In this document: in pieces, positions 1-5,974 of the stretch
How the letters are laid out: each line of letters starts with the position of its first letter
How positions within the stretch are numbered: position 1 is the stretch's first letter
Origin: 13-2-20CM-68-14 sp035640035
GTDB lineage: Bacteria > Actinomycetota > Thermoleophilia > Gaiellales > Gaiellaceae
Reading direction: 5' to 3'
Length of the DNA: 6,577 bases
NCBI GenBank assembly: GCA_035640035.1
Contig: DASQWX010000050.1
Coordinates: 1 to 6,577, forward strand
Program-made: the position numbers and the translations under genes
The notes under the pieces: generated by a model
The model's input: only the letters and a program-made list of their open reading frames with translations
Databases searched by the model: none
What the model was told of the DNA's origin: nothing

Positions 1-13
1 CCGTCGCGGTTGC

Positions 14-43
14 GGGGACAGTCCCCGTTCGGGGACAGTCCCT
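14..43. repeat. Tandem palindromic GGGGACAGTCCCC repeat, possible 3' hairpin of murA
   Basis: Two copies of GGGGACAGTCCC(C/T) lie at 14-26 and 31-43, separated by GTTC. Each copy is an odd palindrome (GGGGAC-A-GTCCCC). The two copies can also pair with each other into one hairpin: GTCCCC/GGGGAC around a GTTC loop, extended past an A-A mismatch. The second copy runs into the murA stop codon (complement of 42-44), so the hairpin would sit at the very 3' end of the murA transcript. No T-run follows on the minus strand, so it is not a canonical intrinsic terminator. It may be a dispersed REP-like element that also stabilises or ends the mRNA; that role is inference. Confidence 0.6.
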
Positions 44-1352
44 AGCTTTCGACTCTTTCGATGCGAGCTCCGAGCGACCTCAAGCGCTCGTCGATCCGCT
101 CGTAGCCGCGGTCGATCTCGCCGACGTTGCCGATCGTCGACGTCCCTTCGGCGCAAAGGCTCGCGATCAGCATCGCCATGCCTGCCCTGATGTCCGGGCT
201 CGCCATCCGCTGGCCGAAGAGCCTCGCCGGGCCGGTGACGACGGCGCGATGCGGATCGCAGAGGATGATCCGCGCTCCCATCGAGACCAGCTTGTCGACG
301 AAGAAGAGCCGGTTCTCGAACATCTTCTCGAAGATCAGCACGGTTCCTCGGGCCTGGGTCGCGACCGCGAGCGCGATCGAGGTCAGGTCGGCGGGAAAGG
401 CCGGCCAGGGCCCATCCTCGATCTTGGGGATCTGGCCGCCGAGGTCGTCTTGGACGAGGAGCGACTGCTCGGGCGGCACGCGCAGGCTCGTGCCGTCGAG
501 CTCGACGTGGACCCCGAGGCGGGCGAAGGAAGGCAGGATCGGAGCCAGGTCCGCGGGAACGACGTCGTCGATCGTGACGTCTCCGCCCGTCACCGCCGCC
601 AGGCCGATGAAGCTCGCGACCTCGATGTGCTCGCAGGCAATACGCCACTCGCCGCCGCGGAGCCGCTGGACGCCGCGGACCGTGAGGACGTTCGAGCCGA
701 TGCCTTCGATCTCCGCGCCCAGCGACCGGAGGAAGCGGCAGAGATCCTGGACATGCGGCTCACACGCCGCGTTGCCGATCACGGTCTCGCCTTTCGCCAG
801 TGACGCTGCCATGACGGCGTTCTCGGTGGCCATCACGCTTGCTTCGTCGAGGAAGATCCGCTGCCCGCTCAGCCCGCCCGTCGTCATCTCGTAGCGCCCG
901 TTGATGTCGATCTGCGCGCCGAGCTCGGCGAGGGCGTGGATGTGCGGATCGAGCCGTCGTCGGCCGATCACGTCGCCGCCGGGGGGCGGGACGGACGCGC
1001 GCCCGACGCGGGCGAGCAGTGGCCCGGCGAGCAGGAACGACGCTCGGATCCTGCTCGCGAGCTCGTCGTCGACCTCGGTCGTCGCGACGTCTGCCGCATG
1101 GATGCGGACCTCGTTGGCCCCGATCCAGTCGGTCTCCGCTCCGAGATGGTTGAGCAGGCCGACCATCGTCTCGACGTCCCGGATCCGCGGAACGTTCGTC
1201 AGCGTCACGGGTGCGTCGGTGAGCAGGCACGCGGCGAGGATCGGCAGTGCCCCGTTCTTGTTCCCCGCCGCGGTGATACGGCCGTTCAAGGGCTGCGAGC
1301 CCTCGATCACGAACGTTTCCATGAGCGCGTCGGCGACAGCGGTCGAGGACAT
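42..1352 (-). CDS. murA: UDP-N-acetylglucosamine 1-carboxyvinyltransferase (MurA), Asp-type
   Basis: MurA transfers the enolpyruvyl group of phosphoenolpyruvate to UDP-GlcNAc, the first committed cytoplasmic step of peptidoglycan synthesis. The 436-residue product covers the full EPSP-synthase-like fold. The UDP-GlcNAc/PEP site residues are present: K32-N33 in NKNGALP (E. coli K22/N23), R132 (R120), D322 (D305), R389 (R371) and R415 in the EIDRGYERI motif (R397). The catalytic loop reads PPGGDVIG, so D127 replaces the E. coli Cys115 that fosfomycin alkylates. M. tuberculosis MurA also has Asp here, and such enzymes are active and fosfomycin-insensitive. The ATG at 1352 has no Shine-Dalgarno but sits 6 nt after a TAGCCT hexamer, which suggests a leaderless start. 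The family usually begins near METFVI, so ATG 1322 (residue 11) is a plausible alternative. The gene is divergent from the HD gene and ends inside a palindromic repeat. A divergent paralog is possible but less likely. Confidence 0.95.
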   Translation of the reverse strand: MSSTAVADALMETFVIEGSQPLNGRITAAGNKNGALPILAACLLTDAPVTLTNVPRIRDVETMVGLLNHLGAETDWIGANEVRIHAADVATTEVDDELASRIRASFLLAGPLLARVGRASVPPPGGDVIGRRRLDPHIHALAELGAQIDINGRYEMTTGGLSGQRIFLDEASVMATENAVMAASLAKGETVIGNAACEPHVQDLCRFLRSLGAEIEGIGSNVLTVRGVQRLRGGEWRIACEHIEVASFIGLAAVTGGDVTIDDVVPADLAPILPSFARLGVHVELDGTSLRVPPEQSLLVQDDLGGQIPKIEDGPWPAFPADLTSIALAVATQARGTVLIFEKMFENRLFFVDKLVSMGARIILCDPHRAVVTGPARLFGQRMASPDIRAGMAMLIASLCAEGTSTIGNVGEIDRGYERIDERLRSLGARIERVES

Positions 1353-1362
1353 CGGCGCAGGC

Positions 1363-1369
1363 TATGGTA
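1363..1369. promoter_or_regulatory. Candidate bidirectional -10 element TATGGTA between murA and HD gene
   Basis: The 18-bp gap between the two divergent genes holds TATGGTA, which is self-complementary in its TANNNTA frame. It reads TATGGT on plus (1363-1368) and TACCAT on minus (1369-1364), both matching the TANNNT -10 pattern. By standard spacing the predicted start sites are near 1375 (plus) and 1357 (minus), 18 bp apart. A second minus-strand hexamer, TAGCCT (1364-1359), lies exactly 6 nt before the murA ATG. I see no convincing -35 on either side. This is motif matching only. Confidence 0.45.
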
Positions 1370-1370
1370 G

Positions 1371-1952
1371 ATGCCGGTGCCGACGCGCGAGGAAGCCTGG
1401 GAGACGCTCACGAAGTACACGCAGAGCGAAGCGCTGCGGCGCCATGCGCTCGCCGTCGAGGCTGCGGTCGCGGCCTACGCGCGCAAGTTCGGCGAGGACG
1501 AGGAACTGTGGCGCGTCACCGCTCTGCTCCACGACTTCGACTACGAGATGCACCCGACGCTCGATCAGCACCCACAGGACGGTGCCCCGATCCTGCGCGA
1601 AGAGGGCTACCCCGAGGAGGTCGTCGAAGGGATCCTTTCGCACGCCGAGCACCTCGGTCTGCCGCGTGACACGCTCCTGAAAAAGACACTCTTCGCGTGC
1701 GACGAGCTCTCCGGCTTCATCCACGCGTGCGGCCTCGTCCGCCCGGATGGGATCGAGACGCTCGAGCCGAAGTCGGTGCGCAAGAAACTGAAGCAACCGT
1801 CCTTCGCGTCCGGCGTGAATCGCGACGACGTCTACAAGGGCGCCGAGGAGCTGGGCGTCGAGCTGAACGAACACATCGTCTTCGTCATCGCCGCCCTCCG
1901 CCCGATCGCCGGTGAGCTAGGCCTGCGCACGAGCGCCGACGTTCCTGCCTAG
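1371..1952 (+). CDS. HD-superfamily metal-dependent hydrolase (predicted)
   Basis: This is a small cytoplasmic HD-fold protein (193 aa from the ATG), resembling the stand-alone 'predicted hydrolase, HD superfamily' group (COG2316-like). HD proteins are usually metal-dependent phosphohydrolases acting on nucleotides or other phosphate esters; the substrate here is unknown. Candidate metal ligands are H25 (RRHALAVE), the H54-D55 pair (ALLHDFDYE), H61/H67, H91 and H94 (SHAEHLG) and D111 (CDELSGF). The rest is mainly helical, with a charged KSVRKKLKQPSF segment around 134-145. No signal peptide or membrane segment is evident. ATG 1371 has no Shine-Dalgarno. If the TATGGT hexamer at 1363-1368 is the -10, transcription would begin near 1375-1377 and the real start would be GTG 1377, giving M-P-T-R-E-E-A. 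The gene is convergent with the PLP-enzyme gene, 8 nt between stops. Confidence 0.85.
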   Translation: MPVPTREEAWETLTKYTQSEALRRHALAVEAAVAAYARKFGEDEELWRVTALLHDFDYEMHPTLDQHPQDGAPILREEGYPEEVVEGILSHAEHLGLPRDTLLKKTLFACDELSGFIHACGLVRPDGIETLEPKSVRKKLKQPSFASGVNRDDVYKGAEELGVELNEHIVFVIAALRPIAGELGLRTSADVPA

Positions 1953-1956
1953 CCTC
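1914..1956. terminator. Weak imperfect inverted repeat at the HD / PLP-enzyme convergent junction
   Basis: CTAGGC (1917-1922) is complementary to GCCTAG (1947-1952, containing the HD stop codon). GAG (1914-1916) can pair with CTC (1954-1956) past a one-base bulge. The loop is about 24 nt and no T-run follows on either strand. It is the only hairpin I see where two convergent genes must end transcription, so it is offered as a weak candidate that could equally be chance. Confidence 0.2.
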
Positions 1957-1960
1957 CTAA

Positions 1961-3040
1961 TCACAAGGCTTCGAGAAGACGCTCGACGTCGAGCTCACTC
2001 GTCCACCAGCCGCACGAGACGCGGACCCAGTCCGTGCCGGGCACGTCGCGGACGACGACGCCTGACTCGAAGAGCCGGGCAGCCGTTTCCGCTGCGTCGC
2101 CCGGAGCGGTGAAGGAGATCAGGCCCGCCTGGGCCGGTGCGGTGACGACCTCGTGGCCGTCTTCGACCAGACGCCTCCGGCAGTACGCAGCGACCTCCTG
2201 GATCCGGTCGTACCGCCACCCCGGTGCGGCCTCGATGGCCTCGACCAGGCCGGCGAGAATGCCGGGGGCCTGCCAGATCGAGTCGAAGCGCTGGGCGCCT
2301 GGCTTGGGCGTGAACGATTCTTCGACGTCGTAGGCCGATTGGGACAGGTACGTCGGCAGCGCCACTCGTAAGCGCTCGGGGTCGCGCACGTACAACGCGC
2401 CGGTCGAGTCCGGTCCGCAGAGCCACTTCTGACCGGAGACCGTGTAGAAATCGAACTCGCGCGCCCCGGTCCGACACACGCCCGTCGACTGCGCCCCGTC
2501 GACGAGGATCGGTAGCTCTGTCTGCCGCCGCACATCGTCGGGGAAGAGCGAGTTGCCCGTCAGCCAGGACACGTGGGAGATCGCGATCAGCTTCGTCCGG
2601 CTCGTGACCTGGTCGAGGACAAGGCCGGGCGCTTCTTCGGGGGCTGCGTCGCGCACGCGGGCCACACGAATCTTCGCCGGCGAGGCGAGCAGCGGCCCTA
2701 GCAGCCCGAAATGCTCGACGTCGGTCGTGACGATCTCGTCCCCCGCGGTCAGACCGAGGCCGGCGAGGACCACGTTGCAGGCGTTCGTCGTCGAGCTGAC
2801 GAGGGCGACACGCTCCGAGGCCACTTCGAGCACGCCCGCCAACGCCCCGCGCGCCTGCTCGCGCAGGGCCAGCGCCTGCTCGAAGTAGGTCTCGCCGCCC
2901 CTCCCCTGCTCGAGATCTCGCCGGTTCCATTCGCCGATTGCCTCGACGGTCCGCCTCGTGAGCGGGCCGTTCGTGCCGGTGTTCAGGTACGCGTAGCGCT
3001 CGAGCACGGGAAACTGGGCCCGCGCCTCCTCGAACGTCAC
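1961..3040 (-). CDS. Class-V aminotransferase-fold PLP-dependent enzyme
   Basis: This is a fold-type I PLP enzyme of the class-V aminotransferase / cysteine-desulfurase-like family, 359 aa and essentially complete. Visible motifs are the N-terminal YLNTGTNGPL (18-27), the phosphate-side SSTTNACN (82-89), D108-V-E-H110, H156 (ISHVSW), D181 in LVDGAQSTG (pairs with the PLP ring nitrogen), the Schiff-base lysine K205 in SGQKWLCGP and R340-V-S342 near the C-terminus (substrate carboxylate region). The Cys-bearing RxGHHC-type loop of SufS-like desulfurases is not seen upstream of R340. A desulfurase role is therefore doubtful; a lyase, epimerase (isopenicillin N epimerase-like) or aminotransferase role is as likely, substrate unknown. 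GTG 3040 is chosen because GGAGG lies 10 nt upstream and the conserved domain begins at once. The reading frame runs upstream to 3190, but that extension is Arg/Pro-rich and lies inside the nuclease gene. The start overlaps the nuclease stop as GTGA, indicating translational coupling. Confidence 0.88.
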   Translation of the reverse strand: MTFEEARAQFPVLERYAYLNTGTNGPLTRRTVEAIGEWNRRDLEQGRGGETYFEQALALREQARGALAGVLEVASERVALVSSTTNACNVVLAGLGLTAGDEIVTTDVEHFGLLGPLLASPAKIRVARVRDAAPEEAPGLVLDQVTSRTKLIAISHVSWLTGNSLFPDDVRRQTELPILVDGAQSTGVCRTGAREFDFYTVSGQKWLCGPDSTGALYVRDPERLRVALPTYLSQSAYDVEESFTPKPGAQRFDSIWQAPGILAGLVEAIEAAPGWRYDRIQEVAAYCRRRLVEDGHEVVTAPAQAGLISFTAPGDAAETAARLFESGVVVRDVPGTDWVRVSCGWWTSELDVERLLEAL

Positions 3041-3855
3041 GCTGCCCGTGCCTCCACGGGCGTGTGATCGGAGAGGATGCGGCCGTCGAGGCGGCGGCGG
3101 TCTCGGGGCCAACGCGCGATCTCTTCCACGGTCGCGCCGCGAACGAGGATCTGGTCGATGCCCTCGGTGAGCGGCTCGGAGAAACCCCACTCCGCGCTCG
3201 TCAGCTCCGCCTGGGTCGCGGAGCGCGCCGCCGGGACGTTGAAGTCGCCGGCGAAGATCACCACGTCACCCGGCTTGGCCACGCCGTCCCCGAAGACCGC
3301 CGCGCGCAGGAGCTCCGAGTCGGCGAGTCGTTGGTCGGCCGGGTAGCTCGTCGCGTGGAGGTTGGCGACGGTGACGGTCGTCCCGTCTGCCAGTCGAGCC
3401 CGGACCGCTTGCACGATCCGCCGCTCTTTTGCCCACGCGAGCCTCGCGACGAGGCCGAGTCGCAGCCAGCGTGCCTGCCGGGCGCGGAAGTCGTCGCTGT
3501 TCAGGACGAGCGCGTGCCGCTCGAGCGGGGCGGCGTCCGGGGTGAACAGGATCGCGTTCGCCTGGCCGCTGACCGCGGAGCGAAACAGCCCGTGATGGAC
3601 CGACGTGATCGCGCGACCGACCCCTGCGGGGATCGGCACCGGACCGAGCCGGGGAGGTTGCGCCACGTCGCCGAACGTCCGCATGCCGCTCCAGGCTTCG
3701 AGATGCCCGAGGGCCCACACGGGCAGTTCCTGGAGGCACACGATATCGGGCTGGTCGGCACTCGCCAGGCGCACCATTTCGCGCAGGTACGCATCGCGCT
3801 CCGGCGGCTGCGCGTTGCCGTGGAACAGATTCCAGGTGCGAATGAGCAGCGCCAA
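3037..3855 (-). CDS. Endonuclease/exonuclease/phosphatase (EEP) family protein
   Basis: This is a 272-aa EEP-superfamily (DNase I / exonuclease III / Mg-dependent phosphodiesterase fold) hydrolase. Ordered motifs are T7-W-N9 in the first strand (RTWNLFHGN), E43 in CLQELP (metal ligand), N166-L-H168 in VANLHATS, D204 and N206 in FAGDFNVPA, D234 in GIDQILV and D263-H264 in the terminal SDHTPVEA. All core catalytic positions are therefore present. The target could be DNA, RNA, a lipid head group or another phosphodiester; sequence alone does not decide. No signal peptide is visible, so it is probably cytoplasmic. The first strand must be included and there is no nearby ATG or GTG. TTG 3855 is the best start, with CTG 3849 as an alternative; neither has a Shine-Dalgarno. 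A TAGACT hexamer (3871-3866) upstream suggests a 4-nt or absent leader. It leads a two-gene operon with the PLP enzyme through a 4-nt stop/start overlap. Confidence 0.88.
   Translation of the reverse strand: MALLIRTWNLFHGNAQPPERDAYLREMVRLASADQPDIVCLQELPVWALGHLEAWSGMRTFGDVAQPPRLGPVPIPAGVGRAITSVHHGLFRSAVSGQANAILFTPDAAPLERHALVLNSDDFRARQARWLRLGLVARLAWAKERRIVQAVRARLADGTTVTVANLHATSYPADQRLADSELLRAAVFGDGVAKPGDVVIFAGDFNVPAARSATQAELTSAEWGFSEPLTEGIDQILVRGATVEEIARWPRDRRRLDGRILSDHTPVEARAA
3051..3055 (-). promoter_or_regulatory. Shine-Dalgarno GGAGG for the PLP-enzyme gene
   Basis: On the minus strand GGAGG is followed by 10 nt and then GTG (3040-3038). It lies inside the 3' end of the EEP nuclease coding region. 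It supports the internal GTG as the true start and is the only clear Shine-Dalgarno I see in the window, as expected for a downstream gene in an operon whose other genes look leaderless. Confidence 0.65.
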
Positions 3856-3864
3856 AGGCGGGGC

Positions 3865-3871
3865 TAGTCTA
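3865..3871. promoter_or_regulatory. Candidate bidirectional -10 element TAGTCTA between EEP and 103-aa genes
   Basis: The 21-bp gap holds CTAGTCTAG (3864-3872), an odd palindrome. Its core reads TAGTCT on plus (3865-3870) and TAGACT on minus (3871-3866). Standard -10 spacing puts the plus start site at 3877, exactly the G of the GTG start codon. The minus start site falls at 3859, 4 nt before the TTG start codon. The two predicted sites are 18 bp apart. No -35 hexamer is recognisable on either strand. Confidence 0.5.
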
Positions 3872-3876
3872 GGCGC

Positions 3877-4188
3877 GTGTTCCGGCGCCGCCGCTTCGCC
3901 GACGTGATCTCGCGCCAGCTCGACCTGTTCGTGCGCGAGGAAGCCGATCTGATCCGCGAGTGCGAGGAGGCAGAGCGTGCCTACAACTCGGCGCCGCGGG
4001 ACGAAGCGGAGGAGCGCTACGGCGACTACGTCGATCTCGTCGAGACCGGGACGGAGCTGCTGGCCGACCTGCGCGACCACTTCGCGGCGACGCTCGACGA
4101 CGAGACGTCCGAGGCATACGAGGACGAGTTCAACCACGCCGTCGTGAAACGGCTCCCCCGTTTCGCACTCGAGATCGAGAACCGCTAG
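3877..4188 (+). CDS. Small acidic helical protein of unknown function
   Basis: I do not recognise this 103-aa protein. It starts with a basic patch (FRRRRF, 2-7) and is then strongly acidic and probably almost all helical. Charged stretches include REEADLIRECEEAERAY (20-36), DEAEERYGDYVDLVE (42-56) and DDETSEAYEDEFNHAV (74-89). It has no signal peptide, membrane segment or metal motif, and one Cys (C29). The reading frame shows normal high-GC codon use and fills the space between two firm genes, with stop and start fitting neatly, which argues that it is real. GTG 3877 has no Shine-Dalgarno but lies 6 nt after TAGTCT, the geometry of a leaderless gene. It is divergent from the EEP nuclease and interlocks with the GH15 stop, so it looks monocistronic. 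Helical-bundle or coiled-coil behaviour is a guess from composition. Confidence 0.75.
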   Translation: MFRRRRFADVISRQLDLFVREEADLIRECEEAERAYNSAPRDEAEERYGDYVDLVETGTELLADLRDHFAATLDDETSEAYEDEFNHAVVKRLPRFALEIENR

Positions 4189-5966
4189 GCGTTGCGGATC
4201 GCCGCGGCGGCGTTGATCAGCGCCAGGTGGCTCAGTCCTTGCGGGAAGTTGCCCAGGAAGTCGCCCGTCTCCGGATCGATCTCCTCGGCGAGCAGACCGA
4301 CGTCGTTCACGCGTCCGGTCATCTGCTCCATCGTCTCCCGAGCCTCGGAGATGCGGCCTGCCCTTGCGAGCGCCTCGACCAGCCAAAACGAGCAGGCCAC
4401 GAACGCACCCTCGCTTCGCTGCTGGCCGCTGTAGCGGTAGAGCAGGCCGCCGCCTGCGTCCAGCTCGCCTCGAATCGCATCGATCACTGCCGAAAAACGT
4501 TCGCCCCGAGCGTCGAGGAAGTTCATCCGCGAGACGCGGAGGAGGCTCGCGTCGAGCTTCTCGCTGCCCGGAAACATCGTGTAGCAGCCCCGCTCCTCCG
4601 ACCAGCATTCCCGCTCGACGAAGTCGCGGACCTCCGTTTGGCATTCCCGCCACGCCTCTGCCCGCTCGCTCGGGAGCTGCCCACGCTCGACCAGCCGCAG
4701 TGCACGATCGAAGGCGGTCCAGACCCCGAGCTTCGAGCTCGTGTAGTGCTCCCGGTCGGGGAGCTCCCAGATTCCGGAGTCCGGCTTCGACCAGATCGTC
4801 GTGAGATGGTCGAGGATGTCGGCCAGCCGCTCGGCCGTCGCGTCGTCGAGCGCGTTGCCGTCGCGGACATAGAGCTCGGCCGTCTCGAGCAAGTCGCCGT
4901 AGCACCCCAGCTGCAGCTGCCCCGCCGCTTGGTTTCCGCGCCGCACGGGCCGTGATCCCCGGTAGCCGTCGAGCTCGAGCTCCCTCTCGCCCGACACCGT
5001 TCGCCCCTCGAGGTCGTAGAAGACGTGGAGGTCGGGCTCCGTGCTCTCGACTGCACGGAGAAGCCACGAGAAGGACGCGTGGACCTGCACGAGCAGGCCG
5101 AGATTGATCAACGCATCGAGCGTGTACGCCGTGTCGCGGACCCAGGCATAGCGGTAGTCGTAGTTCCGATCCCCGCCGACCCGTTCGGGCAGTGAGCTCG
5201 TCGGCGCGGCGACGATTGCCCCGGTCGGCACGTACGTGAGAAGGCGCAGCGCAAGCGCGCTTCGACGTACCACCCGGTTCCAGTCGCCTTCGACGCCGGC
5301 GTCGGCGAGCCAGCGCTTCCAGTCGTCAGCGGTATCTCCGAGGCGCCTCTCGATCCAGTCACGCCGCGCGAATGGGATCGGCTCGTCGCGAGTTGCGCGC
5401 AGGACGAGCGAACCGCTGGAGCCCTGCTCCGTTTCGAACGAGCCGGTGATCTCGCTCTCGGAGTGCCGCGATTCCCCGGCATCGAACGGGTAGACGACAA
5501 CGCTCAGCCTCCGCGAGGCGGCACGGATCCCCGACCCGAGCCGGTCGATCGCCATCTCATCGGCGTCCTCGCCTGCTCCGAAGCGCGGCGCGACACGCCA
5601 GCGCATCGGCACGGCTCCGTTCACACCCTCGATGCCTCTGACGAGCTCGAACCATGGGAGGAGGCCGCCGTGGTCGAGCGTGATCGCGTCGGTCACGCGG
5701 ACCGTGCCGCGCTCGGTGACGAACGTCGTCTGCAGGACGTTCGAGTCCTCGATGTATTCGCGCTCGGCCTCGTGGGCGATCGTTGGAGCGAGCTCGAACG
5801 TGCCGCCGCGCTCGGCGTCGAGAAGCCGCGCGAAGACGGTCTCCGAGTCCATGCGCGGGAGCGCGAGCCAGTCGATCGACCCGTCACGGGCGACGAGGGC
5901 GGATGCGCGCCCGTCGCCGATCAAGGCGTAGTCGCGAATCGGCGCGTATCCGTCGACCCGCTCCAC
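4185..5966 (-). CDS. Glycoside hydrolase family 15 protein (glucoamylase/trehalase type)
   Basis: This is a 593-aa GH15 enzyme of the usual bacterial length (about 600). GH15 members release glucose from alpha-glucans or split trehalose by inverting hydrolysis. The N-terminal beta-sandwich region opens with RVDGYAPIRDYALIGDGR (3-20) and RDGSIDWLALPRMDS (27-41). The (alpha/alpha)6 barrel contains the substrate-binding DRNYDYRYAWVRDTAYTLD (266-284). It also carries the likely general acid E401 in SGIWELP and the likely base among E561-E562 in AEEIDPETG, followed by GNFPQGLSHLALINAA. No signal peptide is visible, suggesting action on intracellular glycogen, maltodextrin or trehalose; sequence alone does not separate these. 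GTG 5966 matches the family N-terminus (V/MERVDGYAPI). It has no Shine-Dalgarno, but TAAATT lies 8 nt upstream. It follows dnaE2 by 11 nt and its TAG interlocks with that of the 103-aa gene in CTAG (4185-4188). Confidence 0.95.
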   Translation of the reverse strand: MERVDGYAPIRDYALIGDGRASALVARDGSIDWLALPRMDSETVFARLLDAERGGTFELAPTIAHEAEREYIEDSNVLQTTFVTERGTVRVTDAITLDHGGLLPWFELVRGIEGVNGAVPMRWRVAPRFGAGEDADEMAIDRLGSGIRAASRRLSVVVYPFDAGESRHSESEITGSFETEQGSSGSLVLRATRDEPIPFARRDWIERRLGDTADDWKRWLADAGVEGDWNRVVRRSALALRLLTYVPTGAIVAAPTSSLPERVGGDRNYDYRYAWVRDTAYTLDALINLGLLVQVHASFSWLLRAVESTEPDLHVFYDLEGRTVSGERELELDGYRGSRPVRRGNQAAGQLQLGCYGDLLETAELYVRDGNALDDATAERLADILDHLTTIWSKPDSGIWELPDREHYTSSKLGVWTAFDRALRLVERGQLPSERAEAWRECQTEVRDFVERECWSEERGCYTMFPGSEKLDASLLRVSRMNFLDARGERFSAVIDAIRGELDAGGGLLYRYSGQQRSEGAFVACSFWLVEALARAGRISEARETMEQMTGRVNDVGLLAEEIDPETGDFLGNFPQGLSHLALINAAAAIRNA

Positions 5967-5974
5967 GGGAGCGG

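Noticed and set aside
249..1370. Long plus-strand open frames opposite murA (249-803, 127-894, 936-1370)
   Set aside because: They are antisense to a full-length MurA with all active-site motifs; composition is Arg/Ala/Asp-rich low-complexity typical of antisense frames in high-GC DNA.
1961..3040. Calling the PLP enzyme a cysteine desulfurase (sufS/iscS/csd)
   Set aside because: No Cys-containing catalytic loop is visible before the terminal RVS motif, and there are no Suf/Isc neighbours; only the fold is supported.
3041..3190. 50-residue N-terminal extension of the PLP enzyme to ATG 3190
   Set aside because: It lies inside the EEP nuclease coding region, reads as Arg/Pro/His-rich sequence, and the GTG at 3040 has a good GGAGG and sits at the start of the conserved domain.
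3960..4955. 331-aa plus-strand frame opposite the GH15 C-terminal domain
   Set aside because: Shadow of GH15 (and out of frame with the 103-aa gene); no recognisable motif and Arg-rich composition.
3856..5067. N-terminal two-thirds of the minus-strand frame that ends with the EEP nuclease (676 aa in total)
   Set aside because: The part upstream of 3855 overlaps the GH15 gene in another frame and the 103-aa gene antisense; it has no domain character. The EEP domain begins at the TTG.
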